Under the pieces are notes generated by a model, which ran no database searches, was not told the origin of the DNA, and worked only from the letters and a program-made list of their open reading frames with translations. Of a stretch of 64,000 nucleotides of DNA, positions 43,288-52,187 are shown in pieces (the stretch's first letter is position 1; each line of letters opens with the position of its first letter). The stretch lies in contig NZ_RJJW01000006.1 of NCBI RefSeq assembly GCF_003781945.1, forward strand, positions 62,001 through 126,000, in the 5' to 3' direction. The translations under genes and the position numbers were made by a program. Source of the stretch: Halorubrum sp. CSM-61. Its GTDB lineage: Archaea; Halobacteriota; Halobacteria; Halobacteriales; Haloferacaceae.

Positions 43288-45255
43288 TCACAGCCGCGAG
43301 CGCGCCCTCGTGATCGCCGGCACGCGCACCCCGATCGTCTCGGCGAGCGCCTCGGCCGCGCTCAACAGCCACTCGGCGCGCTCGATCCGGGAGTCGAGGT
43401 CGCCCGGCCCGATCCGGTACGACTCCACCAGCTCCTCGACTGTCGCGCCGCCGATCCACTCGTCGAGGATCCGCGCCGTCTTCACCGACTCAAGCCACTC
43501 CTCGAAGTCGTCCGTCTCGTCCATCGCGGTCGTCAGCGCGCCCGCGTTCGCCCGCGCGAACCGGTAGATCTCGGCGCGCTCCGCGTTGCCGAGGTAGGTG
43601 TCCTGCATGTCGGGGGTGTCGCAGATCACCTCGAAGACGGTGAGCGTCGTCGCGTTCGGCATTCCCGCGGCGATCCGGAGCCCGGAAACGACCCGCTCGG
43701 CGGTCTCCGGCCTGACGTACTGCTTCGACGCGGTCTCGCCGACGGGCGTGGCGACCAGCCGGTACGCCTCGACGCCGCCCTCGCCCGTCTCCCGGCGGAT
43801 CAGTCCGGCCGCCACGAGGTCGTCGACCGCGACGGCGACGGCGTCGGCCAGCCCGCCGGCGCCGGCCTCGCGGGCGTAGAAGGTCCCCTCGAACACGTCG
43901 AGGATCTCGGCCTCGGTCTCGGCGAACCCGGTCGCGACCGCCGAGAGGACGTGGGTCCGCAGCGACGCGGGGTCGGCGAGCTTCGACTCGACGGCCTCCG
44001 GCTCCCCCTCGACGTACCGCTCGACGAGCTCGGCCTCGGTGTCCGCGTCGCCGACGAGCACGGCCTCGCCGTACGGGTCGAGGCCGGGGCGGCCGGCGCG
44101 CCCGCACATCTGGTGGACCTCGAGCGTCGGGAGCCACTCCATCGCCGACCCCTCGTACCGCTTCTGGTCGCGGACCACGACCCGCCGCGCGGGGACGTTG
44201 ACGCCGGCGGCCAGCGTCGGCGTCGCACAGATACAGGCGAGCTCGCGGTCGCGGAACGCCTCCTCGACGACCGCGCGGTGGCCGGCTCGTAGCCCGGCGT
44301 GGTGGAACGCCACGCCGGACCGCAGGCAGTCGGCCAGCTGCCGACCGGTCGCGGTGCCGTCCACGTCGGCCGCCTCGTCGCCCGCGGTCGCGGCGGCCGA
44401 CTCGACCCCGAGACGCTCGGCGAGCCCGTCGTCTGCGAGCCGCTCGGCCAGCGCGACCGCTTCGGTCCGTGACCGGACGAACGCGAGACACTGACCGCCC
44501 CGATCGACCGCGTCGGCGACGAGGGCGGCGGTGACCTCGGTGTCGTCGGGATCGCCGTCGTCACTGCTCTCGTCGCTGTCCTCGTTCCCGATCTCGACCG
44601 CTATCGCCGTCCCGTCGTCGAACGTCACGTCCCCGCCGACGGCGACTCCGGTGCGGAGGTCGACCGGCCGCCACTCGGACTCCACGAGCGTCGCGTCCAG
44701 CCACTCCGCGATCGCCTCCGGGTTGTCGACGGTCGCCGACAGCGCGACCACCTGTAGATCCGGATTCCGGCGACGGAGCGTCGCGAGGGTCACTTCGAGG
44801 GTCGGGCCGCGGCGCTCGGCGCCGAGGAGGTGGACCTCGTCGACGGCGACGCAGGCGAGCTCGTCGACCCACGACGCGCCGTTGCGGATCGCGGAGTCGA
44901 CCTTCTCGCTCGTGGCGACCAACACGTCGTTGCCCGCGAGCGCCTCGCCGGACGCGTCGAAGTCCCCGGTCGAGATGGCGGCGTCGACCCCGGGCAGCGC
45001 CGCGAACGCCTCGTACTTCTCGCGGGCGAGCGCGCGGAGCGGACAGACGTACAGTCCGGGGCCGTCGGCGGTCAAAAGCGCCAGCTCGGCGACGAACGTC
45101 TTCCCCGAGGCGGTCGGCACCGCGGCGACGACGTTCTCGCCCTCGCAGACGCCGGCGTCGACCGCGGCCGCCTGCGGCGGGTACAGCTCGCGGATCCCCC
45201 GGTCTGCGAAGTGGTCGACGAACCGCTCCGACAGCGGGAGGTCGCGGACGCGCAT
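43288..45255 (-). CDS. Hel308-like helicase, short paralogue lacking the C-terminal HhH
   Basis: Superfamily 2 helicase of 655 residues, clearly related to Hel308 at 1809-4262: [20 protein letters not shown], Walker A PTASGKT (47-53), DEVH in [57 protein letters not shown] and [20 protein letters not shown]. It has the winged-helix and ratchet regions (TPDMQDTYLGNAERAEIYRF) but stops at IGVRVPAITRARSRL. It lacks the helix-hairpin-helix and PCNA-like tail of the long form, so DNA engagement may differ. The start MRVRDLPLSERF is preferred to an upstream ATG by homology with the other copy. Confidence 0.9.
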   Translation of the reverse strand: MRVRDLPLSERFVDHFADRGIRELYPPQAAAVDAGVCEGENVVAAVPTASGKTFVAELALLTADGPGLYVCPLRALAREKYEAFAALPGVDAAISTGDFDASGEALAGNDVLVATSEKVDSAIRNGASWVDELACVAVDEVHLLGAERRGPTLEVTLATLRRRNPDLQVVALSATVDNPEAIAEWLDATLVESEWRPVDLRTGVAVGGDVTFDDGTAIAVEIGNEDSDESSDDGDPDDTEVTAALVADAVDRGGQCLAFVRSRTEAVALAERLADDGLAERLGVESAAATAGDEAADVDGTATGRQLADCLRSGVAFHHAGLRAGHRAVVEEAFRDRELACICATPTLAAGVNVPARRVVVRDQKRYEGSAMEWLPTLEVHQMCGRAGRPGLDPYGEAVLVGDADTEAELVERYVEGEPEAVESKLADPASLRTHVLSAVATGFAETEAEILDVFEGTFYAREAGAGGLADAVAVAVDDLVAAGLIRRETGEGGVEAYRLVATPVGETASKQYVRPETAERVVSGLRIAAGMPNATTLTVFEVICDTPDMQDTYLGNAERAEIYRFARANAGALTTAMDETDDFEEWLESVKTARILDEWIGGATVEELVESYRIGPGDLDSRIERAEWLLSAAEALAETIGVRVPAITRARSRL

Positions 45256-45331
45256 TGGATACCTCCTTCGGCGGGAACGCATTTAAAAAGTCGCGCGGAG
45301 CGGCGTCACCGGTCTTCGACCGGCGTCGCCC

Positions 45332-45919
45332 TCACTCGCCCGCGTCGAACTCCTGGAACAGCTTCTCGAAGTCGTCGTCGTCCTCGGTCACCGCCTCCAG
45401 CGACTGATCGGCCCGCGACCGGAGCTCCCCGATCCGGTCGGTGAGCCGCTGGTACTCCTCGTGGTCGGCGAGCTCGGTGGCGCTCTTCTCGGTCTCCAGC
45501 ATCGCCTTCTTCGAGGTCAGCGAGAACAGCTCCTGCATCTCGGTGTCGTACTCCCCGCGGCGGAGCAGTCCCTCGACGGTCTCGCGGAGGGTGTCGCTGG
45601 TGACCGGCTTCACGAGGTAGTCGTCGAACCCCATCTTCAGGATGTCGAAGTCGGGTTCGACCGCGGTCACCATCGCGACCCGGCAGTCGACGCCGCGCTC
45701 GCGGACCGCGGAGAGGACCTCGTCGCCGGAGAGCCCCGGCATCCGACGATCTAACAGTATCGCGTCTACTCCGTCGTCGACCTCGTCGAGCTCGTCTAAC
45801 GCCTCCTGACCCCCGTACGCGGTCCGGACTCGATACTCGTCGCCGAGCCACGCGGCGTACAGGTCGGCCAAGTCTGGTTCGTCCTCAACCACGAGGACGA
45901 GCGGCGATTGCTCACTCAT
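45332..45919 (-). CDS. response regulator with HalX domain
   Basis: A 195-residue haloarchaeal regulator. Receiver domain 1-120: VLVVEDEPDLADLYAAWLGD, phospho-Asp in AILLDRRMPGLSGDEVLSAV, conserved T in VAMVTAVEPDFD, Lys in DDYLVKPVTSDTLRETV. The C-terminal HalX domain is helical (SLTSKKAMLETEKSATELAD; YQRLTDRIGELRSRADQSLE). HalX regulators lack a classical DNA-binding domain and their output mode is unclear. No kinase gene is adjacent, so it is an orphan. It is divergent from nothing; an AT-rich CTATATTAAAATACC stretch lies upstream near 45970. Confidence 0.9.
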   Translation of the reverse strand: MSEQSPLVLVVEDEPDLADLYAAWLGDEYRVRTAYGGQEALDELDEVDDGVDAILLDRRMPGLSGDEVLSAVRERGVDCRVAMVTAVEPDFDILKMGFDDYLVKPVTSDTLRETVEGLLRRGEYDTEMQELFSLTSKKAMLETEKSATELADHEEYQRLTDRIGELRSRADQSLEAVTEDDDDFEKLFQEFDAGE

Positions 45920-46073
45920 GGATTCTCGGAGCGACGACGTGTTCGCTCACACGTTTCGTCTCTGCGCGGACTATATTAAAATACCTCTTCGGGCCCGCGT
46001 CACCGGTTCCGGGACCGGGTCGTGATCGCTCCGGGACCGGGTCGAACCCCCGGACCGAGCGGTTCCCGCCGCG

Positions 46074-47561
46074 TCACTCGTTCGGGCTGTAGTTGGGCGC
46101 CTCGTCGGTGATCATCACGTCGTGCGGGTGGCCCTCCGTCTGGCCGGCGCTGGAGACGCGGACGAACTCGGCGCGCTCGTGGAGCTCCGGGACCGTCTCG
46201 GCGCCGACGTACCCCATACCGGAGCAGATACCGCCCGTGAGCTGGTGGAGCTCGGAGGCGAGGCTCCCCTTGTACGGGGTCGCGGCCTCGACGCCCTCCG
46301 GGACGAACTCCTCGTCTTCGTCCTCCTCCTTGAGGTAGCGGTCGCCGCCGCCAGACTTCATCGCGCCGACCGAGCCCATCCCGCGGTACTGCTTGTACTT
46401 TTTCCCCTGCATCGTGATGACGCGGCCCGGCGCCTCGTCGGTGCCGGCGAAGTACGAGCCCAGCATGACCGCGTTCGCGCCCGCGGCGAGCGCCTTGATC
46501 GCGTCGCCGGAGTAGCGGATCCCGCCGTCGGCGATCACCGGCACGCCGTGTTCGGCGGCCACGTCGGCCACCTGCGAGACGGCGGTCATCTGGGGCATCC
46601 CCGCGCCGCTCACGACGCGAGTGGTGCAGATCGAGCCCGGACCGATGCCGACTTTCAGCCCGTCCGCGAAGTCGACGGCGGCCTCGGCGGCCTCGCGCGT
46701 CCCGACGTTGCCGACGACCACGTCGGCGTCGACCGTCTCTTTGATCGCCCGCGCCGAGTCGAGCACGTTGAGGTTGTGGGCGTGCGCGCAGTCGATGAAG
46801 ATCACGTCGACGTCGGCCTCGTCGGCCGCGACGGCGCGCTCCTCCTCGAAGGGCCCGACCGCGACGCCGGCGAGCAGGCGCCCGTCCTCGTCGCGGGCGG
46901 CCTCCTCGTGCTCGCGGCGCTGGAGGATTCCCTGCATCGTGACGAGCCCGACGAGCCGCTCGGCGTCGTCGACGATCGGGACGCGCTCGATCTTGTGGTC
47001 GTACATCAGCTCCAGCGCCTCGCGGGCGTCGACGTCCTCGGGCGCGGTGATGACCTCGTCGGTCATGGCCTCGCTGACGTCGTCGTCCTCGCCGACCTCG
47101 AGGTAGGGGCGGATGTCGGTGCCCGAGATGATCCCGAGGACCGCGTCGTCCCCGTCGACGACCGGGGCGCCGGAGACGCCCTGCCGCTCCATCACGGCGT
47201 CGGCCTCGCGGACCGTGTCGTCGGGCGAGACGGTCACGACGTTCTCGCGTCGGATGACCAGCTCGTGTGCGCGCTTGACGCGCTCGACCTCTTCGGCCGT
47301 CTCCTCGACGGTCATGTTGCGGTGGAGGACGCCGAGCCCGCCCTCGCGGGCCATCGCGATCGCGAGGTCGCTCTCGGTCACCGTGTCCATCGCCGCCGAG
47401 AGGACCGGGACCGTGAGCTCGACGTTCTTCGAGACGCGCGCCGAGAGGTCCGCGTCGTCGGGCTCGACGCGGCTCTCCTTGGGTTTTAAGAGCACGTCGT
47501 CGAACGTCAACGCTTCCGGGACGTCGAGTTTCGCCGAGAATCGGCCGGAGTCTGTCGCCAT
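46074..47561 (-). CDS. guaB: IMP dehydrogenase
   Basis: Oxidises IMP to XMP with NAD+, the committed step to GMP. The 495 residues follow GuaB order: [40 protein letters not shown], then a CBS pair (about 95-215; [20 protein letters not shown] and [20 protein letters not shown]). The barrel continues with the catalytic-Cys loop [17 protein letters not shown] and the flap [20 protein letters not shown]. The ATG at 47561 has CTTTTTATCG centred about 25 bases upstream, giving a leaderless message. An upstream in-frame ATG (47648) would add 29 unconserved residues. Confidence 0.95.
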   Translation of the reverse strand: MATDSGRFSAKLDVPEALTFDDVLLKPKESRVEPDDADLSARVSKNVELTVPVLSAAMDTVTESDLAIAMAREGGLGVLHRNMTVEETAEEVERVKRAHELVIRRENVVTVSPDDTVREADAVMERQGVSGAPVVDGDDAVLGIISGTDIRPYLEVGEDDDVSEAMTDEVITAPEDVDAREALELMYDHKIERVPIVDDAERLVGLVTMQGILQRREHEEAARDEDGRLLAGVAVGPFEEERAVAADEADVDVIFIDCAHAHNLNVLDSARAIKETVDADVVVGNVGTREAAEAAVDFADGLKVGIGPGSICTTRVVSGAGMPQMTAVSQVADVAAEHGVPVIADGGIRYSGDAIKALAAGANAVMLGSYFAGTDEAPGRVITMQGKKYKQYRGMGSVGAMKSGGGDRYLKEEDEDEEFVPEGVEAATPYKGSLASELHQLTGGICSGMGYVGAETVPELHERAEFVRVSSAGQTEGHPHDVMITDEAPNYSPNE

Positions 47562-47580
47562 ATAAACCGTCGTGAGTCGC

Positions 47581-47590
47581 CGATAAAAAG
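47581..47590 (-). promoter_or_regulatory. TATA box of guaB
   Basis: Minus-strand CTTTTTATCG centred 25-26 bases before the A of the ATG at 47561; start-site spacing predicts leaderless transcription. Confidence 0.55.
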
Positions 47591-47930
47591 CGTTGCGAGT
47601 CATCACGGACGTGTACGTCGTTGTCATCCAGATCCACGTAATATGCAAAATTGTGGATCGATTTTGGATCGAATCGCGCTGTTCGCCGAGACGACAACCT
47701 CGGGAGTCGCCGTCGCTCCAGTACCTTCGCGGTACCGTCGACGAGTAGCTACCTGTCCGATGGAAAACCGATCGTTCGTCCGAATTTCATCCGATAGTAG
47801 CCGGGTCGCTACGTCTTTGTGACCCAGCCGATCGACGCGACGAAAACCGCACACGGATCGGTCACCGAGCTCGGGGTGACTTCGAAGAATTATCAGCTAT
47901 TTCGTTCTTCCGTCGTCATATCTCTGACGC

Positions 47931-47941
47931 GCTTATAAATA
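47931..47941 (+). promoter_or_regulatory. strong TATA box in the guaB-DUF5794 gap
   Basis: GCTTATAAATA is a near-consensus archaeal TATA. The predicted start lies at about 47963, and an ATG sits exactly there (47964). Confidence 0.5.
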
Positions 47942-47963
47942 GCGTGTACGAACTACTCGTTCC

Positions 47964-48038
47964 ATGCGGGCACGTCTCACACAACCTTTAACGCAACCGA
48001 AATTGATATATGGTGTATGGACTCCGACAGTCCCGTGA
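47964..48038 (+). CDS. candidate 24-aa leaderless peptide
   Basis: A strong TATA box at 47931-47941 predicts transcription from this ATG. The frame reads MRARLTQPLTQPKLIYGVWT and stops after PTVP. It has repeated LTQP and no known homologue that I recognise. It could be a leader peptide, a microprotein, or simply the start of a longer regulatory transcript running toward DUF5794. It overlaps the candidate 68-residue frame in another phase. Evidence is only the promoter spacing. Confidence 0.25.
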   Translation: MRARLTQPLTQPKLIYGVWTPTVP

Positions 48039-48223
48039 ACGCGCGCATCGCCGGCCAGCCGATTCCCAACCTCGGCGCCCGCTTTACAGCCGGCAATCCG
48101 CGCAAACGCTTTACATGGGCTCGTCGGGCCGCTCGCGGATTCGACTCCGTATGCCGGGCCCTCGGCTATCGCGGGTCGTCCGCTTCCTACCGTGTACCCG
48201 TCGGTCAGGGGCATCGTCCCTGA
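48017..48223 (+). CDS. candidate 68-aa basic protein before DUF5794
   Basis: The frame starts MDSDSPVNARIAGQPIPNLG and its TGA ends one base before the ATG of the DUF5794 gene, a spacing that would allow coupling. CCTTTAACGC about 27-30 bases upstream could be its promoter. Against it: the protein is strongly basic (RKRFTWARRAARGF), unlike haloarchaeal cytoplasmic proteins, and I know no family. It may be a 5' untranslated region read as protein. Confidence 0.25.
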   Translation: MDSDSPVNARIAGQPIPNLGARFTAGNPRKRFTWARRAARGFDSVCRALGYRGSSASYRVPVGQGHRP

Positions 48224-49240
48224 ATGAGCGTCTCACGTCACCCGATCGCCCTCCGGCTGGAGCAGCGAGTCGGGAGCGCGACGAAGCTGCTCGCGACGGT
48301 GATGGTACTGCCGCTCGTCGACGGGATCTTCCCCGCCCTAGTCGTCGCCGGCGTCCTGACGACCGCGACGGGCGTGATCGAGACGGGTATCCTTATCTTC
48401 GGCGGCTCGGCGACCGCCGCGGTGATCCTCGCGGAGATGGACGGCAGCCGCCGGCAGATGGCCGGGTCGGTGCTGCTGATCGGCGCGATCATCGTCCCGC
48501 TCGCCGCGCTGGAGGCCGCCTTCGCTCCCACGTTCAGGGGGTTCCTGAACCTCCCCGTCTTCGAGCGCTTCGCCGGGCTGGTGATCCTCACGATCGCCGC
48601 CAAGACCGCGAGCTCGGAGATCGGCGAGTACCTGCCGAGCCCCGGCGTCATCATCGCGCTCGGACTCGTCGCCAGCTTCGACCCGTCCGGGTTCGTCATC
48701 CGGACCTCTCCCGAGTACGTGCTCAACGGCGCTGCCGCGGCCGGCGTCGGCGTCGGATTCGCGCTGGCGATCGCGCTGCTGTCGCCGCACCTCCGCGGGC
48801 GCGTGGACATCGACCGGTTCCGGTTCGGCTCCGCCGTCGCGCTGGGCGTGCTCGCGCTACCGATCCTGCTCGGCCCCTTCGACCTCATGCAGACCGAGGC
48901 GCCCATCGCGCTGGCGGTGCTCGGCGTGACGACGCTGTTCGCCTACGACCCGAACGCCGGGCCGGCCGACGGTCTCGCGGACGACGGAACCGGCGACGAC
49001 CCCGACGACGCCGGCGCCGAGGCCGGCGCGAACGTCGCGGACGATGTCGACGACGACGCGGAGAGCGGCGAGGACGCGGAGCAGTCCGCGCCCCCGCTCG
49101 ACGCGCCGACCGCCCCCGGCCCCATCGTCGACGACGACGTGGCGGTGATGGCCAACGGCGGCGACCCCTCGACTGCGAGCGACGACGGAGACGGGACGGA
49201 CCCCTTCGCGGACGACGACTCCCGAGCGCCGTGGCTGTAG
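48224..49240 (+). CDS. DUF5794 membrane protein
   Basis: Conserved haloarchaeal membrane protein of 338 residues. About seven hydrophobic segments lie between residues 20 and 230 (LATVMVLPLVDGIFPALVVA, GVIETGILIFGGSATAAVIL, MAGSVLLIGAIIVPLAALEA, GVIIALGLVASFDPSGFVI, AGVGVGFALAIALLSPHLRG). An acidic disordered tail of about 100 residues follows. I recognise it as DUF5794; DUF5795 follows at 49337 as in other haloarchaea. No function is known. The 662 bases upstream hold no sure gene. Confidence 0.82.
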   Translation: MSVSRHPIALRLEQRVGSATKLLATVMVLPLVDGIFPALVVAGVLTTATGVIETGILIFGGSATAAVILAEMDGSRRQMAGSVLLIGAIIVPLAALEAAFAPTFRGFLNLPVFERFAGLVILTIAAKTASSEIGEYLPSPGVIIALGLVASFDPSGFVIRTSPEYVLNGAAAAGVGVGFALAIALLSPHLRGRVDIDRFRFGSAVALGVLALPILLGPFDLMQTEAPIALAVLGVTTLFAYDPNAGPADGLADDGTGDDPDDAGAEAGANVADDVDDDAESGEDAEQSAPPLDAPTAPGPIVDDDVAVMANGGDPSTASDDGDGTDPFADDDSRAPWL

Positions 49241-49336
49241 GCGCCGACTGACGCGGCGAGCCGGACGCGGTCGACGGGAACCGTTCCCCGCCCCGCGTGT
49301 CGCCGGGGTTTAGGTGCTCGGCGGTGTACGACGGGT

Positions 49337-49564
49337 ATGTCAAATCGCGTCGTGCAGGGGCGGATGGTGACGCCCGAGAAGCTCGCGGAGCTCGTCGAGG
49401 GCGAGTCGATCCTCGAGGCCGAATCGATCGCGGACGCCGACCGCGACTGCCCGGAGTGCGGCGGCGACGTCATCACCGTCGGCTACATGCCGAGCGTCAC
49501 CGAGTTCGTCACCGGCTACAAGTGCCAGGAGTGCGACTGGAGCGCCGACGACCGGGAGGAGTGA
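49337..49564 (+). CDS. DUF5795 zinc-ribbon protein
   Basis: A 75-residue haloarchaeal protein. MSNRVVQGRMVTPEKLAELV precedes a zinc ribbon with two CxxC knuckles, CPECGGDVITVGYMPSV and KCQECDWSADD. It is next to DUF5794 in many haloarchaea, which suggests a shared role. GTTTAGGTG about 30 bases upstream is a weak promoter candidate. Function unknown; a nucleic-acid or protein adaptor role is only a guess from the ribbon. Confidence 0.82.
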   Translation: MSNRVVQGRMVTPEKLAELVEGESILEAESIADADRDCPECGGDVITVGYMPSVTEFVTGYKCQECDWSADDREE

Positions 49565-49656
49565 GCCCGCGGCGTCGCCGTCACTCTCTCGCCTCGTTCC
49601 GTCTCGCCCCGCCTCGATCGGCCGTTCCGTCGGCCGATCGCTCGCGATCGAAACCC

Positions 49657-49664
49657 CTTTATCC
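49657..49664 (+). promoter_or_regulatory. TATA box of tRNA-Trp
   Basis: CTTTATCC is centred about 37 bases before the tRNA, allowing a 10-base precursor leader. Confidence 0.5.
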
Positions 49665-49697
49665 GCGTTTCGGCAACCAACTGATGCGAGATCACGC

Positions 49698-49872
49698 GGG
49701 GCTGTGGCCAAGCCAGGCATGGCGACTGACTCCAGAGGCTTGCGCCCGGGACGACACTCCAGACTGATATACCGAGCGGCCGACTGATCATCGGCCGTGT
49801 TGACGACCCTCTGGAGTTCCGAGGCGCACCGGAGATATCAGTCGATCGGGGGTTCAAATCCCTCCGGCCCCA
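49698..49872 (+). tRNA. tRNA-Trp (CCA) with long intron
   Basis: Acceptor arms GGGGCTG and CGGCCCC pair, with discriminator A at 49872. The anticodon CCA is at 49732-49734, the anticodon stem ACTGA/TCAGT is split by an intron of roughly 100 bases, and the T arm GGGGGTTCAAATCCCTCC closes the 3' half. As in Haloferax pre-tRNA-Trp, the intron has C/D-box-like CTGATATA and TGATCAT. Intronic CCTCTGGAGT (49808-49817) is perfectly complementary to ACTCCAGAGG (49729-49738), which spans the anticodon. This fits the known intronic guide RNA that directs 2'-O-methylation of its own precursor. The 3' end is the attachment site of an integrated element. Confidence 0.93.
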
Positions 49873-49874
49873 TA
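49857..49874 (+). repeat. attachment site, left copy (18-bp direct repeat)
   Basis: AATCCCTCCGGCCCCATA, the last 16 bases of tRNA-Trp plus TA, recurs exactly at 52244-52261. Confidence 0.88.
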
Positions 49875-50127
49875 CCCTTCCTTTCAAACCCTAAAACCAC
49901 CAGACGCCAGTATCTCGGTATTCTGAGCGTACTCTGTACTACTGGTTTCAGCGTTGATTTGAGTGGGTAATGGGTACAGCCACCACGCTGTATGGCGATC
50001 ATTTCGATGCACGTTGTGAGCAATAGTTGCGACATTTAGGAGGGATGGAGTCTCCCCCGCTCGATGAAGTAATACGCTTGATTTGGCAAAGACCCTTATT
50101 CTCGGTACGTATAAATGCCTGATAGAG
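49875..50127. other. spacer at the left end of the integrated element
   Basis: About 250 bases without a gene. Near 50108-50117 a CGTATAAATG box may drive the following gene. GGGTACAGCCACCACGCTGT near 49975 is weakly similar to the hairpin at the other end of the element, which might mark integrase or excisionase arm sites. No excisionase gene was seen. Confidence 0.3.
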
Positions 50128-50958
50128 ATGGGAACTGATAACGAGAATGAACAAGAATCACGCTCTTGGAGCCCACAACTTCCGAATTATGACACTCCTG
50201 CTTGGAGATATCTTGACTTCACACAATTAATTTCAATTCTTGAACGTCAATCTCTCTGGTTCAATCGAGCAGACCTATTTGAAGACCCATTAGAAGGATC
50301 TCTATCTAGGGCTAATGTTGAAACGAGAGAGATTCGATATGAGGACACAGAGATTCCTCCGTCGGTTCTCGAAACTTTGTCTCAGGCGGCTCGACAACAC
50401 CGGAAAACCACGTATCTGAGCTGTTGGCATCTCAATAATTATGAATCAGCGGCGATGTGGGAGCAGTATTCTACTAACGAACAAGGAATCGCTATCCAGA
50501 CAACTGTTGGTGATTTGATAAAATCTTTGACTGATAAGCCCGGTGTTTTCATGAGTGGCGAAGATACGCCTGATGATGCAGATAAAATTGATAGAACAAT
50601 CACCTTTGGAAAGGTACAGTATATCGACTATGACCGACAGTTGATGCCAGAATCCAATTTATATGCTCCTCTATTTTTTAAACGACTTAGCTTTGAACAC
50701 GAACGAGAATTTCGAGCCGCATTCTCCAAACACTTTGAAAAATTGCGAGAAAGTGATGAAGCCGATTTCATGCATAATTCTAGTGAGAACCCCGCGGGAG
50801 TGTATGTTGACGTGAACCTTGAGAAACTCATTGACACTCTCTATATTTCACCAACCTCCCCGGAGTGGTTTTCAGAACAAGTTGAATTAATCAAAGAAAG
50901 GTATGGTATTGAATGCGACATTCAAAAATCATCGTTAGATGAAGATCCAGTCTTCTAA
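50128..50958 (+). CDS. DUF2971 family protein (element cargo)
   Basis: A 276-residue protein matching DUF2971: WRYLDFTQLISILERQSLWF at the N-terminus, FNRADLFEDPLEGS, the central TTYLSCWHLNNYESAAMWEQ and GIAIQTTVGDLIKSL. Later come KRLSFEHEREFRAAFSK and YVDVNLEKLIDTLYISPTSP. DUF2971 proteins occur on phages, plasmids and genomic islands; no activity is established to my knowledge. AT-rich codons show recent transfer. The ATG at 50128 follows a TATA-like GTATAAATG; the TTG at 50083 is less likely. As sole cargo it may be a defence or host-interaction gene, by inference only. Confidence 0.8.
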   Translation: MGTDNENEQESRSWSPQLPNYDTPAWRYLDFTQLISILERQSLWFNRADLFEDPLEGSLSRANVETREIRYEDTEIPPSVLETLSQAARQHRKTTYLSCWHLNNYESAAMWEQYSTNEQGIAIQTTVGDLIKSLTDKPGVFMSGEDTPDDADKIDRTITFGKVQYIDYDRQLMPESNLYAPLFFKRLSFEHEREFRAAFSKHFEKLRESDEADFMHNSSENPAGVYVDVNLEKLIDTLYISPTSPEWFSEQVELIKERYGIECDIQKSSLDEDPVF

Positions 50959-51066
50959 GTCCAACTCACCAGATTTGTTCTACTACTGATGACCGTGTTT
51001 CTGAACCCGGGTACAGATATGTATCTCGCATACCATTATTAACAGGTGGTGAGAGATTGGTATTTG

Positions 51067-52104
51067 TTATAACAAGTCGATGTACTCCTTCCGACCTTCT
51101 CGCTCTTGTTCCTTCGTTCGGGCGTCGTAGTGTTTGTCCAAGACGGCGACAGACACATCGACTCGTTCACTCAATTTTTCCTTCGGCCAGCCACGGTTGA
51201 TGTGATAGGTGATCGAACCGCGACGGATGGGATGAAGTGAGACAGACGATGGACAGCTCGGTGCCTGATCGACGGATTGGGCGGCCTCACAGTCGTTGAT
51301 CACTCGGTCGTGGGGGCAGTTGTTCGTCAGAACGCACGGACGGGTGATCGGCACGAGCGTTTTGTACGCCCGTTGGCGAGGTACTCGGCTATTGATCGTC
51401 GTGAACAACGGATCGCGCCCGTAGTCGTCCTCGACGTTTTCCCGCTTCCCCTCGATGTAGTCAACCAGTGTTTTTCGCAACGCCTCTGAGATCGTCACGT
51501 CGCGCTCACCCGAGTTTCCGTTCTTCAATGCGGTTCCCGCGGACTTCCGATTTCGGAACTGGAGGATCGACTTTTCCCGAGTTTGTACGAAGTCGTTCTT
51601 GTCCAGAGCGAGCGCGCCGCTGATGCGACAGCCGGTATGCCACAACGTGTGAAACAGGGCGTGATTCCGACTCCCGTACTCGTAGGTCTTCAGATACCGG
51701 AGTACGTCCTCGGCGTGATCGAGTCGGAGCGTGTCGTCACTCCGCGCCTGTTCATTCGAGAGGTTTGGCACGGTCATTTTGTCGGCCAATCCCTGCTCGA
51801 CCAGATCGACGGATTCGCACCAGCGAACGAAGACGCGGAGGTGCTTCACGTTGTTGTGGAGCGTGACGATCTTGATGTTCTCACTCCGGCGCTGTTGCTT
51901 CCAACTCTCGATGACGTACCCGGATATGTCTCCCGTCGTTTCGATCTCGTGTTCCTCGCAGAACTCGATGAAGTGTTTCGTGGGGAATCGGTACGCACGA
52001 ACGGTTGAGTCTTTGACGACGCCCTTCTTGGAGGCGAGGAACTGTCGTCGTGCTTGCCGCGGCGATACGATCTCGTCAACGTCCTCGTTTGGGTTGGGAT
52101 TCAT
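51067..52104 (-). CDS. tyrosine recombinase (integrase) of the tRNA-Trp element
   Basis: Site-specific recombinase of about 345 residues that should integrate and excise the element. The N-terminal SAM-like core-binding domain is DSTVRAYRFPTKHFIEFCEE to NVKHLRVFVRWCESVDLVEQ. The catalytic domain has the first Arg in LFHTLWHTGCRISGALALDK, the HxxR box in VSLHPIRRGSITYHINRGWP and the nucleophilic Tyr in VLDKHYDARTKEQEREGRKE. The position equivalent to the second active-site His appears as N in YHINRG. The ATG at 52104 is chosen because TTGAGGATG precedes it at ribosome-binding distance; 52110 and 52125 are alternatives. It lies next to the right attachment site. Confidence 0.88.
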   Translation of the reverse strand: MNPNPNEDVDEIVSPRQARRQFLASKKGVVKDSTVRAYRFPTKHFIEFCEEHEIETTGDISGYVIESWKQQRRSENIKIVTLHNNVKHLRVFVRWCESVDLVEQGLADKMTVPNLSNEQARSDDTLRLDHAEDVLRYLKTYEYGSRNHALFHTLWHTGCRISGALALDKNDFVQTREKSILQFRNRKSAGTALKNGNSGERDVTISEALRKTLVDYIEGKRENVEDDYGRDPLFTTINSRVPRQRAYKTLVPITRPCVLTNNCPHDRVINDCEAAQSVDQAPSCPSSVSLHPIRRGSITYHINRGWPKEKLSERVDVSVAVLDKHYDARTKEQEREGRKEYIDLL

Positions 52105-52187
52105 TGGCATCCTCAACCGCAACACGGTGACGACCGTCGGGGGAGTTCTCCGCGCACCCGTCGAATATCAGCATTCGCGGTGCGGTA

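Noticed and set aside
48113-48160. tRNA-like segment with GGATTCGACTCC
   Set aside because: The T-arm stem does not pair at the right length and no acceptor or anticodon stem could be formed.
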